DNA of 64,000 nucleotides from Prorocentrum cordatum (lineage: Eukaryota; Sar; Dinophyceae; Prorocentrales; Prorocentraceae), in the NCBI GenBank assembly GCA_963575745.1, contig CAUYUJ010000743.1, forward strand, positions 31,414 through 95,413. The letters are read 5' to 3'. The first letter of the stretch is position 1. Each line of letters starts with the position of its first letter. The translations under genes and the position numbers were made by a program. This document shows positions 20,590 to 31,928 of this stretch, in pieces. The notes under the pieces were generated by a model. That model ran no database searches. It had not been told where the DNA came from and saw only the letters and a program-made list of their open reading frames with translations.

Positions 20590-22155
20590 CAATGGGCGAT
20601 TGTGGGTCGATGAATCCCCCCGATCAGGGGCCTCTCAGATGGAGTTCGAGTAGATGGAGTCGGAGGAACGCGCCGCATCGCCGATGCATCAACGATACAT
20701 CGACGATGCATCGGCGACGCTGGCGTGGAGAAAGTTGGGCTCCTCATCGAGCCTCATCGCCATGCATCGGCGATGCAGCGCGATGCTCCAACCCCATTAA
20801 CTCGGGCACCATCTAAGAGGCCTAGACCGATGCCCGCCCCACCACTAGGAATGGGGGTTCATTGGGGCCTTCAGGTTGGGTTGGGGTGGTTTGGTGGGTG
20901 ATGAATGGGTCGATGCATGCCCCACGATGCCTATCCCTCCCTAATCCTTGCCATCGCTCGGACGTCCATTCCCAATGCATGTTTCAGATTCGTGCGTGCA
21001 GTTTCCGCAAGATGACACGGAGGCCCCTCGATGGTCCGCGCCGAGAAAAGATACACACGTCCGAGCGATGCCGACCAGTGCAAAAACAGCAGAGGAGAAG
21101 CCGCAGAGGCAAGGACCAACAGAAGGGCACCCCAGATGAAGGCACGAGCCCTGACTAGGTGAGCGTGTTCTTATTCGGCGTTTGGACATTGGGCAGCAAA
21201 GGGGAGGGAGAAGGGGGGATCTGGCTCCAGACCTCTGCTTATAGTGCGACTGCTTGCAAGAGTGCGGCCTCTGGGGGAGACTCCACCAGCTCGAAACCAA
21301 GATCTACTCCATGGGGGGGAGGGGGGGTTTGGGGGCCCGCGCCGATCGGCAAAACAATGAATAAAAAACTATCACTCGGCGCGTTGACTGCTTCGGGCTC
21401 CCTATCTTGAGGGATGAAACAACGACCCTACCCTGGGTTATAAGTGCGTGGTCTGCAAACCTCCTGGGAACACCCAAAGCCTAGAGCCGCCAGGAAGCGG
21501 CACATCACGCAGGGTTTACCCTGTCAGCCCACAGGAGTTTCAGCGCACAGCGCCTCGTGAACCAGGGTAGGGGCTTTTTTTTTATGCCGTTGACTATCGG
21601 CGATCAGCGAGCGAGTGTGGGTCGATGCCTCCCCAGACATCCGGCCGCTCCCATTTTTCCATGCGTGGGCCCCATCTCATCCTGGGTTTTAAGTCGGGCG
21701 TGACCTCCTACAGGCGAATTTTGGACGAAAAACAAAAAATACCCAAAAAATATTCAAAAATAGTCAAAAGGTAATCAAACATGTCCCCAGATGATTGTCT
21801 CCCCGAGACCCGGCGAGGGCCCCCAGAGGCCGAAACCTGCCGGAATCCCGCCGCTGCAGTTTTGTTTGGAGCGCCGGATCTCACTGTGGGTCGATGCATC
21901 CCCCCCGATGCCCACCCACCCCCTGTCGTTTCAGAGGCCTCATAGATGGGTCAGAGTAGATGTGGTCAAAAGACCGCGCCGAATCGCCAATAAATCGCCG
22001 ATGCATCGCCGATGCATCGGCGACGCATCGGCAACGTCGGCGATGCATCCACGACGCCAGCGCGGAGAAAATCGGGCCCTACATCGAGCCGCATCGCCGA
22101 TGCATCGCCGATGCGGCGCAATCCTCCGAGCCCATCTACTCCAACCCCATCTTGA
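20590..22155 (+). repeat. Direct repeat pair rich in GCATCGGCGAT
   Basis: 20590-20870 and 21870-22155 share, in the same order, GTGGGTCGATGAATCCCCCC, AGGCCTC-AGATG, a run of CGATGCATCGGCGA units, GCG-GGAGAAA, CATCGAGCC and CTCCAACCCCAT. The interval 20880-21600 has no recognisable gene. 21712-21785 is the second AT-rich repeat copy. Confidence 0.65.
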
Positions 22156-22261
22156 ATCCTTTTTTGACGGTCCCGAGGACTGTTAAGGGCCCCCAGAGGC
22201 CGAAAAGACAATGAAAAACTTATGTCTTGATTTTGTTCATGACTCGAATGGGGGGGACCGG

Positions 22262-22843
22262 AGATGGGGGAGGGGGAGGAGGAGGAGGAGGAGGAGGAGG
22301 AGGAGGAGGAGGAGGAGGAGGAGGAGGAGAGGAGGAGGAGGAGGGGAGGAGGAGGAGAGGGGAGGAGGAGAAGGAGGGGAGGAAGGAGGAGGAGGGAGGA
22401 GGAGGAGAGGGAGGGGGAGGAGGAGGAGGAGGAGAAGCAGGAGGAGGAGGAGACGGAGGAGGGAGGAGGAGGAGGAGGAGGAGGACGAGGAAGAGAGGGG
22501 AGGAGGAAGAGGTGAGACGAGGGAGAGGAGGAGGAGGAGGAGGGAGGAGGAGGAGGAGGGCGGCGGCGGCGCGCGGAGGAGGAGAAGGGACGGAGGGAGG
22601 GAAGAGGAGGAGGAGGGAGGAGGAAGGAGGAGAGGAGGAGGCGGCGGCGGAGGCGGAGTTGGAGGAGGAGGGAGAAGGAGGAGGAGGAGGAGGAGGCAGG
22701 AGGGGGAGGAGGAGTGAGAGGAGGGGAGGAGGGGGGAGGAGGAGGAGGAGGAGGAGGAGGAGGAGAGAGGGGAGGTGGAGGGAGGAGGAGAAGGAGGAGG
22801 AGGAGGAGGAGGACGAGGAGGGGGAGGAGGCGGAGGAGGAGGA
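22262..22843. repeat. GGA microsatellite
   Basis: An almost uninterrupted GGA purine strand. The Glu/Arg/Gly-rich and Leu/Ser/Pro-rich frames are artefacts. Confidence 0.95.
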
Positions 22844-23087
22844 GATGCCCATCCCCTCCCCCCTGTCGTTCCCCCTGGCAGCTCGGGCGGGGGCCGGGCC
22901 GCCACTGCAAGCTGCCGGGCGGCACCCTCCTGCGAGAGAGCCCGGGCAGGGCGGCGCGGCCCCGCAGGCCGCCGCGGGCGCCCTCTCGCCGCACGCGGGG
23001 ACGCGCCGAGCTGCGGGGGGTCGGGCCACCAGCGCCGAGGAGCCCAAACGTGCCCAGGCACCCTCGGATGGGCATCTCCTCCTCCTC
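22833..23087. repeat. Inverted-repeat element between GGA and CTC tracts
   Basis: GGAGATGCCCATCC at 22841-22854 pairs perfectly with GGATGGGCATCTCC at 23066-23079. The flanking GGA and TCC triplets extend the perfect arms to 22 bp. The GC-rich interior has no clear coding sequence. Arm length suggests a small mobile or introner-like element. Confidence 0.6.
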
Positions 23088-23565
<478 letters not shown>

Positions 23566-23774
23566 GCGTTGTGGTCCGGAGCGCCACCTTTCGGGACATC
23601 CGACAGACCGCGACCCCCGCCCTCTGGGCGACTGCCACCACCACCACGGGCGCGCGATCTCCCTCGCCCGCGTGGCACAGGGCCGAGCGGCGCCAGCGCG
23701 CCGCGGCCAGGCGCAGACTGCGCCATTTGCGAGACTGCGAGCTTCTGGACCGACACCACGGATCAGCAGTTCCC

Positions 23775-25046
23775 ATGAGCAGTGATGATCGCACTTGGCT
23801 ATGCAGGTACTGCTACCACTCAGGTAGCGGAGAACGATTTGTCAACAAACCTGGGAGACAGAGCTGCCGGCAGTGCAAAAGGACCAAGTCGGCATGTTTC
23901 CACAGCTACAAGGCCCCAGCTGCTCCATCAAAGCGCTCAGCTGCTGCCCAACGTGCTCGCGATGATAAGGAAGACACTCCATGGGCATTGTCTGCGAAGT
24001 TGCGAGATGCGCAGAAGCAGATCAAGAAGCTCGAGCATGAGATGCAGCAGCGCAAGCAGCAGGGGCAACTACTGCCAGGGCCTGAGCTTGTGCTATCGCC
24101 TCAGACTGTGGCTTCTTCTGATATGGCTGTTGATGGTGGAAAGTCAATTGATGAAGGCCAGGCCAGAGCAAGAATTCACGAGCTCGAAAAGAAGCTGGAC
24201 ATAGCAAAGGGAGTGGGTGAGCATTGGGATGCATTGCAGACAGCTATTCGCAGTGAGAAGGACGATCTCCAGCAACGTGCCCATGCCCTGAAGCCCGCTT
24301 CAGCACAAGTGTGCCAGATCAATCGCCAGCTGTTTCAGGAGTCTCAGAAGATCTCGAAGGCCAAGCTTGCGATTGCGAAACAGATGCAGCACATCACTGA
24401 GTTGCAGATGGCGTTGCAGGCGTCGCAGCGGGAGCTTGCTGAACGGGAGGCTAAACATGAGGAGCTACGTCTTCGGCAGCTTGAGCTGGCTAAGGCGGCG
24501 GCGCAGCCACCTGAGGGAGGCGCACGGGCTCATCCGCATGCAGCTCCCATCACGGCACTCGGGCTGGACGGCACGGCCTTGGGGCGCATCCTCAAGCAGC
24601 TCGGGGCAGGAGAGGCAGCCGAGCCTATGGCGGAGGAGATCGCGCGGCATTCGCCATCCTTGGTCACGGGCACCTCGGTTGCAGTGGTTGGATCTACCTC
24701 AGGAGGTCCTGCACAGCCTGCTGTCGCAGCTGATGGCGGCGCTGACGTCGGCGGCGCGCACGTTCCTGTTCCCGAGGGGCCGCTTCCTGAAGCCCCGTCG
24801 GGGTCCTTCGACAACATATTGGAGCGGTGGGCGTCCAGATTGACGAGACGGCCACAGGGGATGAAGTGCGACAGGCGACCAACAGGCTCTTCAAGCGGAG
24901 TCAAGGACCGCAGCGCCAAGTTTTTACCCCCTTTTGAATGGACGGTTGTCGCTGTCATGGTGGTTGTATCAATGAACACGGCGATGACTGCTACCAAGAC
25001 AGGGAGTACGTGCACAGCGAGTGCCCCCTTATCACATGTTGCATGA
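23775..25046 (+). CDS. LINE 1 ORF1: zinc-finger and coiled-coil RNA-binding-type protein
   Basis: I start at the ATG giving MSSDDRTWLCRYCYHSGSGE because the frame upstream runs through microsatellite. The first 45 residues hold a CxxC...CxxC...CxHS pattern (WLCRYC, SCRQCK, CFH) reminiscent of RanBP2-like zinc fingers. Two long heptad regions follow (KLRDAQKQIKKLEHEMQQRK and TELQMALQASQRELAEREAK), then an Ala/Gly/Pro-rich tail. ORF1 proteins of LINEs bind element RNA in a ribonucleoprotein; that role here is inferred from position. It is the best preserved reading frame of this copy. Confidence 0.65.
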   Translation: MSSDDRTWLCRYCYHSGSGERFVNKPGRQSCRQCKRTKSACFHSYKAPAAPSKRSAAAQRARDDKEDTPWALSAKLRDAQKQIKKLEHEMQQRKQQGQLLPGPELVLSPQTVASSDMAVDGGKSIDEGQARARIHELEKKLDIAKGVGEHWDALQTAIRSEKDDLQQRAHALKPASAQVCQINRQLFQESQKISKAKLAIAKQMQHITELQMALQASQRELAEREAKHEELRLRQLELAKAAAQPPEGGARAHPHAAPITALGLDGTALGRILKQLGAGEAAEPMAEEIARHSPSLVTGTSVAVVGSTSGGPAQPAVAADGGADVGGAHVPVPEGPLPEAPSGSFDNILERWASRLTRRPQGMKCDRRPTGSSSGVKDRSAKFLPPFEWTVVAVMVVVSMNTAMTATKTGSTCTASAPLSHVA

Positions 25047-28000
25047 GGAGGCGGCTTGCTATGGAGACGCACTCCAGTGTGCGAAATGTCCCCCAACGCC
25101 ACCTTCTGCTGGGCCAGGATCAGGAACAATCAATGGTCAAAGTCACGATGGGGACGGCTCTCATGTTGCCGAAGGAGCCGTCACAACCATCAATGTGGAT
25201 AACACGGGGCACCTGCTCAGGTATATGGAAGGCTGTAAGTCAGCAGTGGTCTTGGTTCAAGAACACAAAGCGGATGAAGCAGCATTGCCTGGGCTAGAGA
25301 GAAGATTGCGTCAGCTGGGGTATCATGGCATACTCGCGCCAGCCGTACGTACTGAGCTGGATGGCATATCATCTGGAGTTGCAGTGCTGGCCCCGACGCA
25401 CGCGACAGTTACGCTGCCGCCAGGGCTCCAACACCCAGTTTTATATGAAGGGAAAATGGTTGCGGCGAAGATATCCTGGGGCATTCCTGCAGGCATTGTT
25501 GCCGCATCGGTGTGCTTCAAGGATTCAGTTGGGCTGGATGAGCAGAATCAGGACATTATGTATAGGCTCGTGTGCTACCTAGGCTGCCTCAATGACATGG
25601 GGCAGTGCTGGATTGTGGGAGGTGATTGGGATATGGTGTCGACCGCGTTTGATGCACAGGCCTGGCTACAGCAGCTCAGAGCGCTGTTCCTAGTTCCGAC
25701 ACAGATCACCTGTTGCACGACGAATGCGTGAGAAGGTAGCACGTACGACTACGTCGTGGTCTCGAACAGGCCCGCGGCCAAGGTACCTCCTCCAGAGGTT
25801 GATGTCGCGGGTGGGCTACCAGTGCACTTTCCAGTTCCGCCCCGATCATAGATGGACGCAGGCAGGTATGGTTGAGAGTCCCGCATGAGCCCAAGCAGCT
25901 ACCCAAGGGTCCACATGTGGGATGCTCGAGACCGCCGTCAATGTGGGACGACACCATGAAGCTCGTGCTCAAAGTCAGTAAGGACCCCGAGCTACGACAT
26001 GCATGGGATATGGTTGTATCTGGCATCGCGGCCGAGATCTTAGCACGTCGTGATTTGGTAGGGGATGATGGCAGAGTCTACGCTGGCAGAGCGGGGCCCA
26101 TTGTCGCCAAGTTTGTGGAAGCTAAACGGGACGTCAGGCACACACGGCAACACTATGGGTCCACGGCGAGAGCATGGATGACGGCAGCACGCCAGGCAAA
26201 ACACAACATACGTGCCAGCCCTGTTGGGTCAAGATGATAGGCGCATGCAGAAAAGAATATGGCTTAGATTGCACAGGACTCAGATTGCCAAGGTATACTT
26301 CACCTTGGACGTCAGTGCCCATGAAGGACACGGTGGACGCAGTATGGCGTGAGGTCCGCAGGCACAGGAAAGCCACGATCAAGATGGAAGCGGATGATGA
26401 TGATCGAGGCCCAGTGAGACGTCTGGCTCAGTCAATGCAGCAGGTACTGGGCTACTGTCGGCATATCCTGATGCAGCATGATCGCTTGCAATGTCTGGAG
26501 CCAGAAACACGTGCTTTCTCCCAGGCAGGAGTTGATTAGTTCACATATTCTGAATTTGAGAACAAGGCCTTTGGCATAATCGAACGCGCAGATGCATTGG
26601 AACAGAAGGCCCAGCGGAAAAGTGAACAAGGATGGAAGAGCTGGGCCAGAACGGCGTTTTTGGATGGTGCTGGCAAGGCGCACAGCGTTTCTAAGACTCA
26701 GGCGCTGGCGGCCACCATCTCTTGCACATCTCGCACGCAACCGTTTCAGCTGGCAGACGACGAGGTGTGGAGGTGGAGGGAGGTCTGGACGTGTCACGAT
26801 ACGAAGTGCATGGAGTTACCTCAGGGATCAGGGGGATGGAACGAGTTGCACTTCATCCAGGTCCAGGACATCAGGGATGCTGCATTGCCCTTTCCAAGGA
26901 AGACCTCTGTGGGCTACATGAGGATCCACCCCAGGAATTTCTGATACGTCTCGGACGAGGGCCTGACTGTCCTGGGGGCGCTGCACATGACTTGCGAACG
27001 TATGTTGATATGACCATCACATCGCACCATACATGGAATGGCAAGGATAGCAAAGCCTGATGTGGGGGGAAGGCGACTCGTAACTCGTATTGAACGTATG
27101 GTTAGAGTGCGGTCACGAGTACGTAGGCCCATATCACAGAAGCGGTTGCATGCACACCCAAGTCCATCGTAGAGCCTACTCGTCTACATATGCAGCATAT
27201 GAGCACAACTTACAGGCTGAAGTAGCGCATCACTTGGAAGAGCATGCGATTACTGTTGTAGTGGATATGGGGAAATGCTTCGAGGCGGTGCTTTTTTTCC
27301 AGCGCTCATGACGGAGACGCAGAAGATGTAATTCCCCCTTCGGCTGATCTGGCTGCTGTTGGAGACGTACGCGCAGTCTAGAGTCATTCGTGCATATGAG
27401 TGTTGGAATATTCCAACTAGGGCATTGCAAGGCATACTTGCAGGTTGTACGCATGCCACGACACTGTTGACGGTGCTGACATATCGAGCGATCGAGAGAG
27501 TGCACAACATGCACAAGGATATCATACCACGTGCGCGTGTAGACGATCGCAATGTTCAGTGAACAGGTAACAACATGACAGGAGCAGCAAATTTGCAGCG
27601 CGCGGTGCACATGTTTAGCCAGGACGCTGGCGAGTTAGGCATGCTCATTAAGTTCGAGAAGTCAGGTTGCGTGACGAATACGAAGGGAGCGTTGAAAGGA
27701 TTCCAAGGTAGATCACAAGAGTTGCGCCTGTCGGCCAAAAAATGGATACGAAACCTCGGACATGAGATACCAGGGGCCCGTCCAGTTCGGAAGCAGGCGC
27801 AGGCCAGGGTGAAGCCTCTTCGCGCTCGTCTCCCACGCCTTCAGATGCTGCGACGAGGAGCGGGTGTACAGGTCACCACTCTTTGGCGCACAGGACTGCT
27901 CCCAGCTGCTGGCCACGGAGCTGCAGGTGCAGGGGCGACCCCTTCGGAGTTGGCCAGTCTGCGAAATATTGCTGGCACGCTTTGCGGACGTAGTCCTGGA

Positions 28001-29812
28001 CAGAACTCACTTACATTGGCATTGGCTACCTAGGAGGATAGAATGTTTGACCCCATAGCCCATGCCACATGCCACGCTGGAGCCCCTGAAGGCCTACTGC
28101 AGTTTCGCATGGGACCAGAAAGTGTCGATGGAAAGACTGCAAAGGGACTGGATGGCCCTACAAGTTTAAGATCAAGATGTCTTGGGATGGGGTCCGAGGG
28201 CCCATGAAAGTTCTGGCGCTCACGCTTGCACGAATAGGATGGAGCATGAGCTCCAGCACGACGATTGTGGATGACCAGGGCTATTCATACGACCTTCTGC
28301 GCCTGCCGCCCAAGACTGTCATTGAGTTTGCCCGACAAGGTGTGGAGCGCTGACAGGCCAGACAGTTCCTGGCCCACCATGAAGACATTTGCTATGGACA
28401 CGAAAGCATATGGATTCGTGCGCTTCGCATGTGTTTTGGTGGGCCCAAGGCTGCCATAAGAAGTTCAAGATGTTCAGGAGTCCGCAGGACGCTTTGGCCT
28501 CTAGGCTTCTGGACCCGAGACAGGCAAAACCAGGCAGGATGCAACATAGCGCCGCAGTGTCCCTGGTGTCCTGCTGAACGGTCTTCTCTTGGTCATTGTA
28601 TATATGAGTGCTATGGATTGTATGAGGACTGTCAGGATGATGATTTGATATGGAATATCAAGCTTAATACATGTTATGAGTACCTGGGGGATCGTGGTGC
28701 ACCAGTTCTGGGACCTCCTGATTGGGACAGGTTTGACTGCACTATGGGTATGCCTATGTACCCTGTGGTGCCCCCGAGGGTCTCCTACGGGCTCGAGGTC
28801 CACTACTGGGGCGACTGGGAGTTTGATCAGAACAGTTGGACATCAGTGGTCTTCACGGATGGGTCTGGCCTCGCTCCTGGACTTCCTGAAATCACCAGGT
28901 GTGGATGGGGGCTGTGTATGCTTGGGAGATTATGGGCTTCCTGTCAGAGGTGCGCGTGGGCCCCTAGAGGGGCCATGGCAGACGGTAGGACGGGCAGAAA
29001 GAGTTGCCGTGTGCTTTGCCTTGAAGCTGCTGCACGATGTCAGGCTTGTCATGTCAGACTTGTCCAGCCTCGTCTGAGAAGGCACGGACTGGAGCAATGC
29101 CCTGCAGGAAGCGGACGCCTCGCACGCCGACCTGTTAGGCATCGTGTGTTCGATGATGAGTTGTATGAAGAAGCTTCCTCCCAAATTGTACGGGCGCCCT
29201 GCTCCCATGACGGCGCAGCAGTTTATCGAGCAGGACCTGCACCCTTGGGAGTACGTTCGTGGCAATGCATGGGCCGACAGGTTTGCAAAATGGGGTGCGC
29301 GTTGTCATGATCCGTCGGTGACGCTGGAGTTGTCGCTCGAGTCCGCCATTAGTGATGCTAAGATGCAGACCAGTTCGATGCATTGGGTTGTATGCAAGAT
29401 GGCGTATCGGGACTCCCTCACCGAGCGGCCAAGTAGATTAGTGAGAGCCCCTGCCCCCGTCAGGCCCATAGGGCTCACGGTCCATGAAATGGTTGTTCGT
29501 GAGCCTGGGGTTTTCCAATGCAAGACCTGTATTGGAGTGATTAGGACCAAAGCGGGTCTTAGCAGGATCCTCGGGACCTCCTGTGAGCCCACGGCCCAGC
29601 AGAGGCTGAGGGCTCGAATGACGCCTGAGCTACAGCGCGCGCCTCCGATGCAGTCGGAGGCGGTGCGTGTGGCCCTCGAGGCTTCTAGGAGGGATGAAGC
29701 TGAAGGTTCCGTCGACGCGAATCAGTCAGTGCCGTCTGCTGAAGCTATCGTCGAGCTCAACGGGCACCAGGTGCTGGTGACCCATCGGTGCATGGTATGC
29801 ACCCTCTGCGGC
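24940..29812 (+). pseudogene. LINE 1 ORF2: endonuclease, reverse transcriptase, RNase H (broken)
   Basis: A Cys-rich start (CRCHGGCINEHGDDC, then ALQCAKC after a frameshift near 25025) leads into an endonuclease of the EEP fold: NVDNTGHL, VQEHK (E), IVGGDWDM. An in-frame TGA at 25729 precedes STYDYVVVSNR. Reverse transcriptase pieces include VVVDMGKCFEAV (motif A), GILAGCTHATTLLTVLTYRA (motif B) and RARVDDRNVQ (motif C, VDD), then LIKFEKSGCV. CPWCPAERSSLGHCIYEC is a CCHC knuckle near 28551. RNase H shows SVVFTDGSG, RAERVAVCFA, VMSDLSS and GNAWADRFAKWGA. These lie in all three frames, so no functional ORF2 remains. Confidence 0.8.
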
Positions 29813-30233
29813 TCCCTCCTCCTCCTCCTCATCCTCATCATCATCCTCATCCTCCTCCTCCTCCTCCTCCTCCTCCTCCTCCTCCTCCTCCTCCTCCTCC
29901 TCCTCCTCCTCCCTCCTCCTCCACCTCCTCCTCCCCCACCCCTCCTCATCCTCCTCCTCTTCTCTTCCGTCCTCCTCCTCCTCCCTCCTCCTCCTCCTCC
30001 GCCTCCTCTTCCTGCTCCTTCTCCGCCTCCTCCTTCTCCTCCTTCTTTCCTCCTCCTCCTCCTCCTCATCCTCCTCCTCCTCCTCCTCCTCCTCCTCCTC
30101 CTCCTCCTCCTCCTCCTCCTCCTCCTCCTCCTCCTCTTCCTCTGCGTCCTCATCCTCCTCTTCCTCCTCCTCCTCCTCCTCCTCCGCCTCCGCCTCCGCC
30201 TCGGCCTCCGCCTCCTCCTCATCATCCTCCTCA
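29813..30233. repeat. CTC microsatellite between two LINEs
   Basis: (CTC)n with ATC and GCC variants joins the truncated 3' end of LINE 1 (…HRCMVCTLCGS) to the spliced-leader relic of LINE 2. Confidence 0.95.
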
Positions 30234-30255
30234 TCCGTAGCCATGTTGGTTCAAG
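30234..30255 (+). other. Relict dinoflagellate spliced leader
   Basis: The 22 bases begin TCCGTAGCCAT and end TTCAAG. They match the published dinoflagellate spliced leader at 20 of 22 positions, differing at position 12 (G for T) and position 17 (T for C). The leader is added to mRNA 5' ends by trans-splicing, so a genomic copy at the start of a coding region marks a reverse-transcribed mRNA. LINE 2 ORF1 begins 86 bases further on. Confidence 0.85.
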
Positions 30256-30341
30256 ATGCTTTGTTCCACAGGGGAACACGTGGATACCGCTAGTCCGCGG
30301 CCAGTGCCAGGGCTGTTCAGCCCGACAGTTTTGACGAGAGA

Positions 30342-31927
30342 ATGGGAAATGATGACTTTGACACGGCTCCTTGGCGTGATAACAAGAAGGCTGCAATTGT
30401 CCGACGTAAGCCCGCCCGACCGCCTCCCTCTGGGCCAACGGGGCGCTGCGGACAGCGTGGCTGCGCTCGCAATGAACAATGGTGGCAGTGGTGCAAGCAC
30501 GGCTACGCGGCCCGTACTCCAGAGCCAGGGTGGACGAAGCCAGTGAAGTGGGGGCCCTCGTGGGGCGCTCGCACGTGGACCGACTCGGGGGCGCGCCAAC
30601 CGCTGGCGGTCGGGCTTCAAGGAGGGCCTCGTGATACTCCTCCTGCTTTGGCTTGGACCAGCCTGGATGGCTTGGACGCGGGCGAACTCAACTCTCTCCT
30701 CACGATCGCCAACAAAACAGGTGATACTAACCTCGCCAACCGGGTGCAGGGGCGCATCACAGCCCTGCCCAAGCCTTCGCCGCCAGTCGTGGAGAAGCCC
30801 ATGGAGCAGCGCTTGGCAGAGTTCCGCAGGGAGCGCGACAAGCTGCTCCAGCGTCTCGCTCGTGAACTCGACAAGCATGACAAGTGGCAAGAGCAGCTCC
30901 GTGAACATGAGGCCCACATCCGCTCGCTGCGCGCGGAGCTGGAGAATCATGGACACTCAGCATGCCGAGTTGGCTAGCAAGCTGGCCTCGTCTAGGCCTG
31001 CTGCAGAGCCTGCTCCCGCCAAGATCAAGCTGCAGGACTTGGTTTCTGGTAAAGTGGACACGTTGGACTTCGACCTGGGCCTCTTGGCCGAGATGCCTGC
31101 TGGCCTGGAGCTGGAGGAAGAGGACCGTCGCAAGATCAAGGAGCGTACCTCACAGCTTCGCGAGGCCCTGGCGACCAAGGCGAAGGACCTCTTCGCCACA
31201 GCGATGGAGGAGGCCAAGCGAGTGGTCGATGAGCACGAGTCCCAGAAGTTGCGCCTCATTGCTAAGAAACGACGAGTGGAAGCTGAGGGCGACGAAGCTG
31301 CCAGGGCTCAGCTAGGAGCGGCAGAGGCTGCGGAGACCCCCGCGCCAGGAACCGCTTCTGCGTCGAGTGGGGGGAGCCCAGCAGATGCCCGCGCAGCCAA
31401 NNNNNNNNNNNNNNNNNNNNNNNNNNNNNNNNNNNNNNNNNNNNNNNNNNNNNNNNNNNNNNNNNNNNNNNNNNNNNNNNNNNNNNNNNNNNNNNNNNNN
31501 GGCCCCTTCGGCACCTGCGGCGACTTGGGCTCCTCCATCGTTCGAGCTCGACCCCGCAGCCGTCTCGGCCCAGGGCAGTGAGTTCCAGGAGTGGTACCGC
31601 AAGTTCAAGGATGATACCCAGGGGGCCCAAGGTAAGATCCTCATGGAGATGCTTCGGGCCCAGGCTTCTTCTGCTGCTCAGCATGATTACCAGCCTCCTC
31701 CTGGTTCTGACGCAGACGACGATGAGCATGTCGACCAGCCTGCTGGAGACGACGACATCGACATGGAGCTGCTCGGAGAGGACGGCTTCGAGTCCAAGTC
31801 TGAGGCACTGCGCAAGGCCACAGAGGAGCTCCGCCAGGCCAAGCCCGAGGACCAGGAGGTTCTCAAGCGGAAGGTCACGGCAGCGGCAGCGGCCCTCGGC
31901 CTTGGCAAGCGTCAGAAGCGGCTTTGA
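30342..31927 (+). CDS. LINE 2 ORF1 (frameshifted, contains gap)
   Basis: It starts MGNDDFDTAPWRDNKKAAIV at the first ATG after the leader. A Cys/His cluster (GRCGQRGCARNEQWWQWCKH) lies near residue 35, followed by coiled coil (RRERDKLLQRLARELDKHDK, LREHEAHIRSLRAELE). Near 30950 the frame shifts and continues with HAELASKLASSRPAAEPA, KERTSQLREALATKAKDLFA and RRVEAEGDEAARAQ. A run of 100 N at 31401-31500 interrupts it. After the gap the third frame carries FELDPAAVSAQGSEFQEWYR to a Lys/Arg-rich end GLGKRQKRL and TGA. It is probably an RNA-binding partner of ORF2. The shift may be a real lesion or an assembly error. Confidence 0.65.
31401..31500. other. Assembly gap (100 N)
   Basis: Exactly one hundred N lie within LINE 2 ORF1, probably a placeholder of unknown true length. 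Confidence 0.99.
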
Positions 31928-31928
31928 C
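31922..31928 (+). promoter_or_regulatory. Possible +1 ribosomal frameshift site CTT TGA C
   Basis: ORF1 ends CGG CTT TGA. ORF2 lies in the +1 frame, so slipping one base at CTT continues as GAC CGC TCC into the endonuclease. CTT TGA C is the heptamer used for +1 shifting in bacterial release-factor-2 genes. ORF2 has no ATG between the overlap and 32302, which falls inside the endonuclease. Function in a dinoflagellate is inferred only. Confidence 0.4.

Larger units (their letters stand above)
23775..29812 (+). mobile_element. LINE-type retrotransposon 1 (decayed)
   Basis: In order on the plus strand are an ORF1 with zinc finger and coiled coil, an endonuclease domain, a reverse transcriptase, a CCHC knuckle and an RNase H. 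The architecture matches the better preserved element at 30234-37205. Multiple frameshifts and stops break everything after ORF1. The 3' part ends abruptly inside a terminal cysteine motif where a CTC microsatellite begins, about 140 residues short of the other element. Confidence 0.85.

Noticed and set aside
31578-31922. ORF2 of LINE 2 starting at the ATG at 31578
   Set aside because: This part overlaps ORF1 in another frame and reads as low-complexity Leu/Ser sequence; the conserved domain begins after 31923.
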